From Fodinicola feengrottensis (GTDB lineage Bacteria > Actinomycetota > Actinomycetes > Mycobacteriales > HKI-0501), in contig NZ_WOTO01000026.1 in the NCBI RefSeq assembly GCF_010993775.1, positions 51,487 to 115,486 of the forward strand: 64,000 nucleotides of DNA. Direction: 5' to 3'. A model generated the notes under the pieces. The model searched no databases. It worked only from the letters and a program-made list of their open reading frames with translations, and was not told the origin of the DNA. The translations under genes and the position numbers were made by a program. The stretch's first letter is position 1; the number at the start of each line of letters is the position of its first letter. Positions 55,330 through 64,000 of the stretch are shown piece by piece.

Positions 55330-55918
55330 TTACACCACCGGTTCAGGCCCGCTCGTAGTAAAACCGTCGACCCGGCCGCGGGCCAACACCTCGGCGGCGG
55401 CGGCCACCACGTCACGTGGTTTGGCCGATTTCAGTGTGCTGCCACCAACTGCCCTGGTCACCGCGGTCGCGAGGGCGAAAAGCTGGAACACGTACCGGTG
55501 CGGGCCGTGGCCCTTGATCGGCGCCGGACCGAGGTAGCCGCGGCCCATCCCAGACCTCAGCACGTGTACGCCGTCGGCCGGACTGTCGGCGTCCAGCGCG
55601 CCCTGCGCGAGGGTCGTCACCGACGGCTCCAGCAACGCGACACAGTGGATGAACGGCGCCGGCGTCGGCGCGTCCGGATCCTCGATGACCAACAACAACT
55701 GTGCCGTACCAGCCGCGCGCGGGCGACCAGGTCAAGGCCGGCGACAGATCCTGACCACCCATCCGCTTACCCGCGTGCACCATCGGAATCGGGCCCTCGC
55801 TCGGGAAATCCGGACTGCTGAGCGAAAGCGCGTCCGGGCCGGCCAGGTTCGGCGAGTTCCAGCCGAGGCCGTCCTGGCCGGCGCGCCGGTTCTTCAGCAT
55901 TTTTCCCAACACTGCCAA
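55330..55918 (-). CDS. YbhB/PEBP-family protein, frameshifted
   Basis: Phosphatidylethanolamine-binding-like protein of about 195 residues. TTG 55918 follows AGGAGAA. LSSPDFPSEGPIPMVHAGK, PALTWS, VIEDPDAPTPAPFIHCVALL (D-P-D-A-P motif and His), GPAPIKGHGPHRYVFQLFAL (GHGPHRY) are the family's ligand pocket. Frame breaks near 55725-55735. Role in bacteria unclear. Confidence 0.8.
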
Positions 55919-55941
55919 CGTTTTTCTCCTGTTCGAAGGGC

Positions 55942-56780
55942 CTAAAGGCGGCGGGCGTCAGCGGGGATGAGCAGTGTTTGCGCGAAGCGGCAGATCTCCT
56001 TCGCCGCGTCGAATTCCTGGGTGGTCGGCTCGGACCACTCTGGCAGGACCGACGCACCCGGCCAGGTGTGGCCACCGCCCAGCACTGTCCAGGCGGCTAC
56101 CCGCGACCCACCGACCCCACCTTTTGCCGTGGTACGGCTGGAAAACTCAGTCACGTACGGCTCGCCTGGCCCGGCTGGGCAGCGGTCCACGGCACGCCAG
56201 CGCTCGGTCGTCTCCCTGAGCGACAACATCCGGCCGCCGCGCAGCTCTCCGTTGGGCCCACGGTGGCGGGAATGGCCACCGTCGATGGGCGCCAGTTTGT
56301 CCGCCGTACCGTGAATGAGCAGGGCGGACACCGCGTGTGTCGGCTCGAAGTCTCGCCAGGTCGCGGGCATGCCACCCGCGACCGCCGCCAGCACCGCCAC
56401 CTGGTCACTCGCCTGGAGCGCCAGCCGATGGGCCATGAAAGCGCCGTTGGAGCTGCCAGCCACCACGGTCCGATCCGGCAACGTGCCATAGCGCTGCGCC
56501 GACCAGTCGATCAGCGTGCGGAGGAACCCGACATCGTCGATCCCCGCCGCGTCGGCGGCCTTCACCCCGCGGCCGTCCGTCCCCACCCTCGCTCGTACCC
56601 ATCCGGGTACGCGACCGCCCATCCCCAGGCCTGCGCCTGCCGGTCGAAGGATGTCCACTCACGCATCATCGAACCGGTGCCGTCGGCGCCATGCAACACC
56701 AGCACCAGCGGCACCGATTCGCGGCTCGGCGGCTGGATCGTGAACGTACGTTCCAGCCCACCTACCGTCAGCTCAGTCAT
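55942..56780 (-). CDS. PHB-depolymerase-type esterase, frameshifted
   Basis: Alpha/beta-hydrolase of about 280 residues, LpqC/PHB depolymerase family, without a signal peptide. VPLVLVLHGADGTGSMM is the oxyanion strand; GSSNGAFMAHRLA the nucleophile Ser; LIHGTADKLAP the acid; GGGHTWPG the catalytic His. ATG 56780 (MTELTVGG). Frame breaks near 56585. It faces the MarR gene at 56849 across a 68-base gap with a perfect dyad. Confidence 0.8.
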
Positions 56781-56811
56781 CACGTACCCACTCCCACGCT
56801 CGCGAGATACA

Positions 56812-56835
56812 CAGTTTAACTGCGCAGTCACACTG
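56812..56835. promoter_or_regulatory. MarR operator candidate (esterase/MarR)
   Basis: CAGTTTAACTGC followed directly by GCAGTCACACTG: a 24-base dyad with 10 of 12 arm matches, between the divergent esterase and MarR starts. The central ACTGCGCAGT is perfect. It ends 13 bases before the MarR ATG. Confidence 0.7.
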
Positions 56836-56848
56836 TATAGTAGCGAGC

Positions 56849-57274
56849 ATGGCAAGCGACCCAGCGGCAATCGCCGATGAGCTTCAGTTCGTGGTCGGTG
56901 CGCTGGTCCGGCGGCAGCGAGCGGTGTCACCGGCCGCCGCGGTGACGTTGTCGCAGGTCTCGATCCTGAAGCGGCTCGACCGCGACGGGCCGTACACGGT
57001 CGCCGACCTGGCCCGGCTGGACAAGATCACCCACCAGTCGATCACCGTGTCGGTGACGAGCCTGGTCGAAAGATCGCTCGTACGACGCGTCCCCGACCCG
57101 CACGATCAGCGCCGCAAGCTGCTGGTCATCACCGCCGATGGCCAGCGCCTGCTCACCGAACGGCGCGAGGCAGGCCACGACAACCTCACCGACGCCATCG
57201 CCAGCCGGCTGAGCCGTACCGAGCAGGCGCACCTGTCCGGCGCGCTCGGACTGTTGCGCCGACTGCTCGACTAA
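56849..57274 (+). CDS. MarR-family regulator
   Basis: Intact repressor of 141 residues: VTLSQVSILKRLDRDGPYTV, LARLDKITHQSITVSVTSLV (recognition helix) and wing PDPHDQRRKLLVIT. It likely represses the divergent esterase and itself through the dyad at 56812. No Cys, so no thiol redox sensing. Confidence 0.85.
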   Translation: MASDPAAIADELQFVVGALVRRQRAVSPAAAVTLSQVSILKRLDRDGPYTVADLARLDKITHQSITVSVTSLVERSLVRRVPDPHDQRRKLLVITADGQRLLTERREAGHDNLTDAIASRLSRTEQAHLSGALGLLRRLLD

Positions 57275-57864
57275 CGCCGTTTCCCCTGACGGGTAGCGAA
57301 TCTTCCTGGCCCGCGGCCGCCCGCGAGCAGGACGATCACAGCCAGCGAACCCCCGGTGGTCAGCACGAGCTTCGCCCAGTCGACCGGGGTGAGCCAGTCT
57401 GGCATCACCCGCATCGCCGCATCGACGACGGCGTACGCGTCGAGACGCTCGAGCGCCGCATCGCCAGAGTTTTTGAACGCCGATTCCAGCAGTTGGGCAG
57501 TGAACAACTGGCCGGGAATGATGACGCACCCAGCAACGAAGAGCAGTGGATGGAAGATCCACGAAAGGATCCGGCCGATCCGGTTGGCAGCCAGGTTGAG
57601 CACCGCGAGGACCACCAGAATGATCGCGATCGCGACCGGCACGGGCAGCTCGGACACCTTCGAACCGAAGAAGATCCCGTGCTTCACCAGCACCGATGCC
57701 GGCGAGCCCTGACTCACCACGGCGGCCTCGGCGGCCGCCTGCGCGGCCGGGCCGTACCCGAGGACCACCGCGGATCCGAGCAGGAACGGGACGATGGTGA
57801 GCAGCTGGATGGACCCGGCGACGATGGAATGTCGCCGCCTTCTCTGGATCGAGGCCTGATGCAT
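57271..57864 (-). CDS. Membrane protein, unknown
   Basis: Intact protein of about 197 residues with four helices (SIQLLTIVPFLLGSAVVLGY, PVAIAIILVVLAVLNLAA, PLLFVAGCVIIPGQLF and LTTGGSLAVIVLLAGG). ATG 57864 follows GAAAGGG. I do not recognise a family. It is followed by the convergent MarR stop with a 4-base overlap. Confidence 0.62.
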   Translation of the reverse strand: MHQASIQRRRRHSIVAGSIQLLTIVPFLLGSAVVLGYGPAAQAAAEAAVVSQGSPASVLVKHGIFFGSKVSELPVPVAIAIILVVLAVLNLAANRIGRILSWIFHPLLFVAGCVIIPGQLFTAQLLESAFKNSGDAALERLDAYAVVDAAMRVMPDWLTPVDWAKLVLTTGGSLAVIVLLAGGRGPGRFATRQGKRR

Positions 57865-57943
57865 CGGAGCCCTTTCATTCGATGACGTCACAATGACATC
57901 ATCCGACCTTGCAGTGGCTCATGTCTAGTGCCATAGTGGTGCC

Positions 57944-58441
57944 ATGGACCTCGGACCCTATGCAGCCAATGTTCACCGCGACCTGGTGGCGGCGGCCGAG
58001 CTCGGTGGCGAAGACGCCCGTAAGTTGGCCGGGCATCTCGCAACGGCGCTCGACTCGACACTCCGGCTGGCGCTACTGGAAGCACTCTCGGCGGCGACGG
58101 ACGAGATCAGCCAGGCCCTCGCACCCGGGTCGGTGGAGTTGGTGCTTCGAGAACGCGTGGCCAGCTTCTCGGTCACCCGGCCGCCCACCGTCGTACCCGC
58201 CGAGGACTTCACCACCAGCATCGCCACCACCGTCGACGGACCGGCGCTGCGCATCAACCTACGCATTCCGGAGAACCTCAAGCTCCGGGTCGAGGAAGCC
58301 GCCAAGCAGGAAGGGCTCTCCGTCAACGCGTGGCTGGTCCGGGCGGCGGCCGCGACACTGGACCGCGGTGCCGAATCAAGCCGCCGGAAGAGAACGAAGT
58401 CGGACTCCGGCGCAGATCACGTCACCGGCTGGATGCGCTGA
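57944..58441 (+). CDS. Ribbon-helix-helix (HicB-like) protein
   Basis: Intact protein of 165 residues. The C-terminal half has LRINLRIPENLKLRVEEAAK and SVNAWLVRAAAATLD, a ribbon-helix-helix DNA-binding unit as in HicB antitoxins. The N-terminal half is helical and has the SATDEISQALAPGSVELVLR pattern seen in actinobacterial proteins preceding DUF4097 genes. No toxin gene is adjacent. It likely regulates itself and the following gene. Confidence 0.75.
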   Translation: MDLGPYAANVHRDLVAAAELGGEDARKLAGHLATALDSTLRLALLEALSAATDEISQALAPGSVELVLRERVASFSVTRPPTVVPAEDFTTSIATTVDGPALRINLRIPENLKLRVEEAAKQEGLSVNAWLVRAAAATLDRGAESSRRKRTKSDSGADHVTGWMR

Positions 58442-58482
58442 CCCGAAGCTCGCCATTTTCCCCTTTGCAAAGGAAATTTCTG

Positions 58483-59349
58483 ATGCCTCATTTTGACACG
58501 CCCGAGCCAATCTCGGTCATGCTCGAACTCGTCAGCGGCACCGTACGGATCAGGGCCAGCGACCGAACCGACACGTCCGTCCAAATCCTGCCGAGCAACG
58601 GCGCAGAGAGCGACGACGTGCGGCTCGCCGAGGCGACGACTGTCGACTACTCCGCTGGGAAGCTACGGATTGGATCGCCGAAACGATGGAAGGCTTCCAG
58701 TTTTCTGGGTGAGGGCGGATCTCTTGACGTGGTCATCGACCTCCCGACCGGATCCCGGGTCGCGGCCACCGCGTGGGCAGCGACTTTCCGGGCCACCGGC
58801 ACGCTCAGCGACTGCGTGCTCAAGACCAGCGACGGGGACATCTGGCTGGACACCGGCGCCAGCCTGGACCTGCGGACGGACTCCGGCGACATCGCCGTCG
58901 ACCGCGCGACCGGGCACGCGAAGATCACCACCGAGACCGGCGCCGTCCGCGTCCGCGAGCTCGAGAGCACGGCCGCGGTGAAGGACGGCGAAGGGAACAT
59001 CTGGATCGGCACCAGCACCGGCGATCTCACCGTGTACGCCGGCAACGGCGACATCGCGATCGACCGGGCGCTGACCACCGTCACAGCCAAGACCGAGGAC
59101 GGCGACGTCCATGTCGGCGAAGTCTCGGACGGGGAAGTTTCGCTGGAAACAGCCAATGGCGATCTTGAGGTCGGCATCGCAAAAGGTGTCGCGGTCTGGC
59201 TCGACGCGAAGACCGTCTACGGCGACGTACGCAACGCCCTGACCGCCGACGACATGCCTGACCAGTCCAAACCGACCGTCACCGTACGAGCCCGCACCGC
59301 CAACGGCGACATCACCATCAACCGCTCACACCTCGCCCCTCGCGATTAG
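58483..59349 (+). CDS. DUF4097 beta-helix protein
   Basis: Intact protein of 288 residues. Regular short repeats of beta strands (DGDIWLDTG, SGDIAVDRA, TGAVRVRELES, NGDIAIDRA, DGDVHVGEV, NGDLEVGIAK) give the DUF4097 right-handed beta helix with about 20-residue rungs. No signal or anchor. ATG 58483 follows AAAGGA. Partner of the ribbon-helix-helix gene 41 bases upstream; the pair is widespread in actinomycetes, with unknown role. Confidence 0.82.
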   Translation: MPHFDTPEPISVMLELVSGTVRIRASDRTDTSVQILPSNGAESDDVRLAEATTVDYSAGKLRIGSPKRWKASSFLGEGGSLDVVIDLPTGSRVAATAWAATFRATGTLSDCVLKTSDGDIWLDTGASLDLRTDSGDIAVDRATGHAKITTETGAVRVRELESTAAVKDGEGNIWIGTSTGDLTVYAGNGDIAIDRALTTVTAKTEDGDVHVGEVSDGEVSLETANGDLEVGIAKGVAVWLDAKTVYGDVRNALTADDMPDQSKPTVTVRARTANGDITINRSHLAPRD

Positions 59350-59376
59350 CGCTAACACCACGGACAGCGTTGTTGA

Positions 59377-62140
59377 TCATGCCGAATCGGTGCGCATTCG
59401 CTCAGCGACGAGCCAGGCCGCGATTTGGGAGCGGTTGGTGAAACCGAGCCGGGTCAGGATGTGCTGGACATGCGTTTCGACGGTCCGCTCGCTCAAATGC
59501 AGGACGGCGGCGATCTCGCGGTTCATGAGGCCCTGCGAGATCAGTTCGGCGATCTCGTACTGTCGGCGGCTGAGTGGTCCGGTACGACGGCCGGCCAGTG
59601 ATTCGGCCAATGTCCGGGCCCGGGCCACCAGTGGCGCCATGCCGAGGTGCTCGGCTCGGCTGCGCGGCGACCGACGCGGCGAGGGCGGCCGCCTCCTCGC
59701 GGTCGCCGGTACGCTTGCGGCGGCTCAACACGACGCCCAGCCGGTATGCCGAAGAGGCGACATGGCAGGGCATGCCGGCACGCTCGTTCGCTTTGATGGC
59801 CGCCCGCAAATGCCGGACGGCGTCCTCGTGACGGCCGCAGGTGGCGGCGGCGGTGCCGAGAGATACTCCTGGACCGAGCCGAGGATGAGGACGACTCCGG
59901 CGCCGCCGCAGACGAACAGGTCGGCGTACCGGGACAGCAGCGAGTAGACGCGCTCGGCGGTCGCCGGGTCGCCGAACTCGGCGGCCAGGTCTGCCAGCAA
60001 GGACAGGGTGATGAGCTGGAAGAAATCCGGCCCGAAGCCGGCCGCGGGAAGCGCCCGGTAGGTCCGCTCGGCACGGTCGCGGTCGCCGGCGGCGAGCATC
60101 CAGGACACCGACATCATCCGTACGGCCGCCGTCTCGACGTGCTCATGCGCGGTGATCACATCGTCGTCGATCATGCTGATATCGCCGGCCACGGTGGCCA
60201 CGGACTGCAGAAACCCCTGGGACGGGAAGGCCGCGCCCTTGTTGCCGGCCCGCCGCACCAGCTCGGCGGCCAGCTGGCCAAACCGGACGGCCTCGGCGAG
60301 CCGGCCCCGGGCGAACTCGAGGGTGGCGCGGGAGCGGACAGCGTGCCAGCGCGCCATCGGCGACCGAGAGCCGGTCGGCGAGCTGGTCGATCAGCGGCAG
60401 CTCGGCCTCCGCCGCATCGATGCGGCCGAGCTGTGCGTACGCGTCAAACCGCCACAATCGCCCCCACAGCGCCGATTCGTCGTCGCCCAGCGCCAGCAGC
60501 CGGTCCGCCAAGCCGACTCGGTCGGCCGCGCCGGCCGGGCCGCTGAGCGCGAACTGCCGGGCGCGCAACGCCTCGACGAGCGCCCGACGGTCCGCTACCC
60601 GCTCTGCCATCGCCAACACTTCGGCCGACCGCATCTCGACGCCGTCGAACGACCGCCAGGCGCCGTTGATCACCAACTGGGCCATCAGCCGTACCTTCTC
60701 AGCGCTGTCGCCCACCGGCAGCACTGAGATCGCCTCCTCGCACAACTGCCGGCCGGTCTCGGCCCAGAACGAGTCGACGACGCCTTCCATCACCAGAGAT
60801 GCGCGCACGAGCAACTCACCGTGCCCAGCGGTACGGCCGATCTCGGCCGCGGCCACCACCGAGACCCGAGCGCCCTCCACCTCGTGAGCCCGGACCTGCG
60901 CTCGCGCCCTGGCCAGCAACAACTCGGCCCGCTGCGACGGGTCCAGCCGGCCGGCCACCAGCGCGCGGCCATAGAGCGCACTGGCTTGCTCCCAGGCGAG
61001 TTGGGCCATGGCCTGCTCGGCGGCCCGTACGGTCCACGCCACCGCCTCGGCCGCGTCCCCCGGCCGGCAGCGACTCCAGCAGGTGCTCGGCGATCTGGCC
61101 GACCCGTACGTCCGCATCACCGAGTCCGCGCAGGTAGCCGGCCATCCGCTGGTGCAGCGCCAACCGCTCGACCGTACCGACGTCCAGCCGGGCCGCCTCA
61201 CGGATCAAGTCATGCGCGAACCGACCGCCTTCCACAATCCCGGCCGCGATGGCCTCGTCGAGCGCCGCCAGCACCTCGGCCAGCGACCGCTCGGTCGCCG
61301 CGGCGATCGCCTCCGGATCCAGCTCCGCTCCCAGCACGGCCGCTTCGGCCAGCATCGCGCGGCACAGCGGGGACAGCCTGCCGAGCCGCCCACGGACGGC
61401 ATCGCGTACGCCTGCTGGCAGCTCGTCGCCGTCAGCGGATCCGGCCAGCAGCCGCCCGAGCTCCCCGACGAAGAACGGATTTCCGCTCGTACGACGGCAA
61501 ATCGCGGCGGCCACCGACGCCGGCACCGGCCACCCGGTGACACCGGCCAGCTGCGCGGCGACCTCTGGCTCGGTCAGACCCGCCAAGGTCAGCCGGGTGA
61601 CCGCCGGTTCGCTCGCCAGCGTCGACAAAGCGCCCCTAAGGGCAGCCCGACCGGTCGTCTCGGTGTGCCGGAAAGTGCCAATCACCAGCAGTTTCGACCG
61701 GGCCACCGCTCTGGCGAGATGCACCAGAAGCTGCACCGACGCCGGATCGGCCCACTGCAGATCGTCGAACACCACCACCAGCGCGTCGGGCTCGGCGGCC
61801 GCGATCAGCAGTTCGGTGACCGCCTCGAAGAGCCGGAAGCGCTCCTGCGCGGAGTCGGCGCCACCTGCCGGTGGCTCCCACACGGTCGACGCGCCGCCGA
61901 TCGCTCTTACGACCTGGCGAAACGGCCAATACGGCGGGCTGCCCTCAGCCTCGGTGGCCCGGCCCCAGGCGTACGACATCCCGGACCGCGCCACCACATC
62001 CTCGGCGAGCCGCGTCTTCCCGACTCCCGGCTCACCCGCGATCAACACGAGGTGGCCCTCGCCGTCGGAGACGGCCTTCAGGCGCTCGTCCAGCAGCGCC
62101 CGCTCGCTCGCTCCCGCCCGACGAACCCGCCCCGTGCCAC
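59377..62140 (-). CDS. LuxR-LAL regulator with AAA domain, frameshifted
   Basis: Regulator of about 920 residues: start GTG 62140 (ARGGFVGRERA), Walker A AGEPGVGKTRLAEDV, Walker B LVVVFDDLQWADPAS, TPR-like middle, C-terminal HTH (LSRRQYEIAELISQGLMNRE, LSERTVETHVQHILTRLG). Frames break near 62110, 61080, 60360, 59860 and 59690 or close by. Second LAL protein in the window. It is divergent from the glycosyltransferase at 62285. Confidence 0.78.
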
Positions 62141-62284
62141 CGCCTCACGATAACGGTCGTTCGCCCCACCTCAACGTATAGCCGAGACCTGGGCTTGCGG
62201 CAAGGCCCCGGTGCTGCGCCAGAATGCTTGAGCTGTCCGCCGAAACCGGCACAGCCAGCGCAAACACCAGAGGAGAAACAGCCT

Positions 62285-63479
62285 GTGCGGTTCTTGTTGT
62301 CGTCGGTAGGAACGCGTGGGGACGTGCAGCCGGTGCTGGCGCTGGCGGTGGCGGCGCGCCCTCGGCCAGCAGGTCCGGCTGTGCGTGCCGCCCAACTTCC
62401 TGGACTGGGTCGGTGGGTACGGGTTCGAAGTGGCCCCGATGGGTGTGGAGATGCGGCTCCCGAGATCGGGCGCCCCGGCGACACCGCGCGAGACGATGCC
62501 AGACCTGATCACCGACCAGTTCGAGTCGGTCGCCGCGGCGGCCGACGGGTGCGACGCGATCCTCGGCGCCAACGCCCATCAGTACGCGGCGCCCTCGATC
62601 GCCGAGCTGGCCGGCATCCCGTACGTGAACGCCCTCTATGCGGCGGTGGCGCTGCCCTCCCCCCGACCACGCGCCACCGCCGGCTCCCGCTCAGGTCTGG
62701 ACGCCTGGTGAGCCGGCCGACAACGAGCGACGGTGGGAAGACACGTACGCGTCGTGGAACAACAGGTCGCTCGAGCGAATCAACCACAACCGCACCCGGC
62801 TCGGACTGAAGCCGATCGAAGACGTGCTCCGGTACGTCCTGACCGACCATCCCGGGCTGGCCGCCGACGCCACCCTCGGCCCGGCGCCCACCACGCCCGG
62901 CCGGCAGGTCACCCAGACCGGCGCCTGGCTGCTCCCGGACGACAGCCCGCTGCCGGCGGAACTGCAGACGTTCCTCGACGCCGGCGACCCGCCGGTCTAT
63001 CTGGGCTTCGGCAGCATGCCGGTGACGCCGGAGACCAGCCGCACCCTGATCGCGGCCGCTCGTGCCGCCGGACGGCGGATCATCCTTTCCCAGGGATGGG
63101 CGGATCTGGGGCTGATCGACGACGCCCGCGACTGCATCGCGATCGGTGACGTCAACCAGCAGGCGCTGTTCCCGCGAGTCGCCGCCGTCGTCCACCACGG
63201 CGGCGCTGGTACGACCACAGCCGCCGCTCGCGCCGGTTCGCCGCAGGTCGTGGTGTCGATGTTCAGCGACCAGTTCTACTGGGGCAGCCGGGTCCGCGCG
63301 CTCGGGATCGGCTCCACCCTGGCGAACGCCGAGCTGACTGCCCAGGCCCTGACCACCGCCCCGCCCTGCGGGACGCCCTCACACCCGCCGTCGCGGCCCA
63401 GGCTCGTACGATCGCCGGCCAGATCACCCCGGACGGCGCCGCGGTCGCCGCCCGGCGACTGGTGGAAATGCTCGCCTGA
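62285..63479 (+). CDS. GT1/MGT-family glycosyltransferase, frameshifted
   Basis: Glycosyltransferase of about 398 residues, like macrolide or sterol glycosyltransferases. GTG 62285. N-terminal RFLLSSVGTRGDVQPVLAL is the acceptor-domain start of the family; C-terminal VYLGFGSMPVTPETS, then RVAAVVHHGGAGTTTAAARA is the NDP-sugar binding loop with HHGGAGT. Frames break near 62360, 62665 and 63360. It may decorate a natural product or sterol-like lipid; the divergent LAL regulator could control it (inference). Confidence 0.8.
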
Positions 63480-63553
63480 CACTGCGCGATGGTGCCGCCG
63501 ATGCGGACCGTGCGCCCATTCCGGGGGTATCCGACCGCCCCTACGCTGGCCCG

Positions 63554-64000
63554 GTGGCGGAAGCGCAGTCGGGGACAGCTCGGGTCATCAGCGACCGGTA
63601 TGAGGTGCGTGCGGCGATCGGCCAAGGCGGCATGGGCCGGGTTTGGCGTGCGTACGACCTGATCCTGGAGCGCGAGGTCGCGCTCAAGGAGGTGCTGCTG
63701 CCCAGCACCATGCCGGCGCGGGTCCGCAAGGAGATGTGCGACCGGCTGCTGAAAGAAGCCCGGCTGGGCGCCCGGCTGCGGCACCCCGCGATTGTCCGGG
63801 TCTACGACGTGCTCACCGTCGACGGGAATCCGTGGATGGTGATGGAACTGATCAGCGGTCGCAGCCTGGACGACGTGCTGAAGTCGGAAGGGCCGCTGCC
63901 GGCCGGCCGGGTCGCCGAGATCGGATTGGCACTGCTCGGGGCGTTGGATGCCGCGCATACGGCCGGCGTGCTGCACCGCGATCAACGTCATTGTCGGTAC
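63554..64000 (+). CDS. Ser/Thr protein kinase, 3' end beyond window
   Basis: N-terminal part of a Hanks-type kinase. GTG 63554. IGQGGMGRVWRAYD is the Gly loop, REVALKEVLL the Lys, and KEARLGARLRHPAIVRVYDV the C helix with its Glu. HTAGVLHRD begins the catalytic loop, but the next bases read C-AAC-GTC-ATT-GTC-GGT, which would be NVIVG of HRDxKPxNVIVG. Eleven bases that should encode VKPx appear to be missing, so the frame breaks 17 bases before the window end. Downstream domains unknown. Confidence 0.85.
   Translation, partial: MAEAQSGTARVISDRYEVRAAIGQGGMGRVWRAYDLILEREVALKEVLLPSTMPARVRKEMCDRLLKEARLGARLRHPAIVRVYDVLTVDGNPWMVMELISGRSLDDVLKSEGPLPAGRVAEIGLALLGALDAAHTAGVLHRDQRHCRY

Noticed and set aside
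57944..58441. Complete toxin-antitoxin system
   Set aside because: Only the ribbon-helix-helix part is seen; no HicA-like or other toxin ORF is adjacent.

Overview
The window is high-GC DNA from an actinomycete, probably a filamentous soil organism. GTG and TTG starts are common, and there are many very large SARP/LuxR-type ATPase regulators, secreted Tat and Sec hydrolases, a lanthipeptide locus and an ECF sigma operon. I cannot name the genus from the sequence. No tRNA, rRNA, CRISPR array, complete insertion sequence or replication origin was seen.

Layout. 1-6.2 kb: end of an ATP-grasp gene, a TMEM175-type channel, a LuxR response regulator diverging from a TPR protein, a secreted GH18-like chitinase and an RDD membrane protein. 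6.3-6.9 kb: a repeat-rich gap. 6.9-17.7 kb: the main accessory locus, made of two divergent operons. Leftward: a 59-residue Ser/Thr/Cys-tailed precursor, a class III lanthipeptide synthetase and an MFS exporter. Rightward: radical SAM enzyme, haem-oxygenase-like diiron protein, 66-residue small protein, zinc-ribbon/cyclase/AAA/TPR signalling protein, subtilisin-like protease and GAF protein, nearly all with overlapping start and stop codons. 17.8-26.3 kb: three consecutive large SARP/BTAD ATPase regulators on the minus strand. 26.5-45 kb: mixed metabolism and regulation (MarR plus membrane protein, AnsP-type permease, PhzF, LuxR-LAL regulator, acyl-CoA dehydrogenase, GtaA-like glutaminase, MerR plus MBOAT acyltransferase, HelD, YdjM-like protein and three tiny Trp-containing ORFs). 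45-52.5 kb: AraC regulator, secreted NTF2-like protein, a giant secreted hydrolase/LamG/beta-propeller protein, and a PadR pair. 52.5-55.3 kb: ECF sigma, Rieske, cupredoxin and metallophosphoesterase operon. 55.3-64 kb: PEBP, esterase with divergent MarR, ribbon-helix-helix plus DUF4097 pair, a second LAL regulator, a glycosyltransferase and the start of a Ser/Thr kinase.

About 25 of the roughly 50 genes are interrupted by single-base frame changes, often in C, G, A or T runs. Many come as compensating pairs inside otherwise perfectly conserved domains. This looks more like uncorrected indels in the assembly than mass pseudogenisation, so I annotate these genes as CDS across the breaks and state where each break lies. 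The most interesting biology is the divergent pair of peptide-modification operons at 6.9-17.7 kb, which may make one or two undescribed RiPPs. Next are the sigma/Rieske operon, whose Rieske protein has an anti-sigma-like topology, and the tiny Trp-rich ORFs near 44.9 kb.
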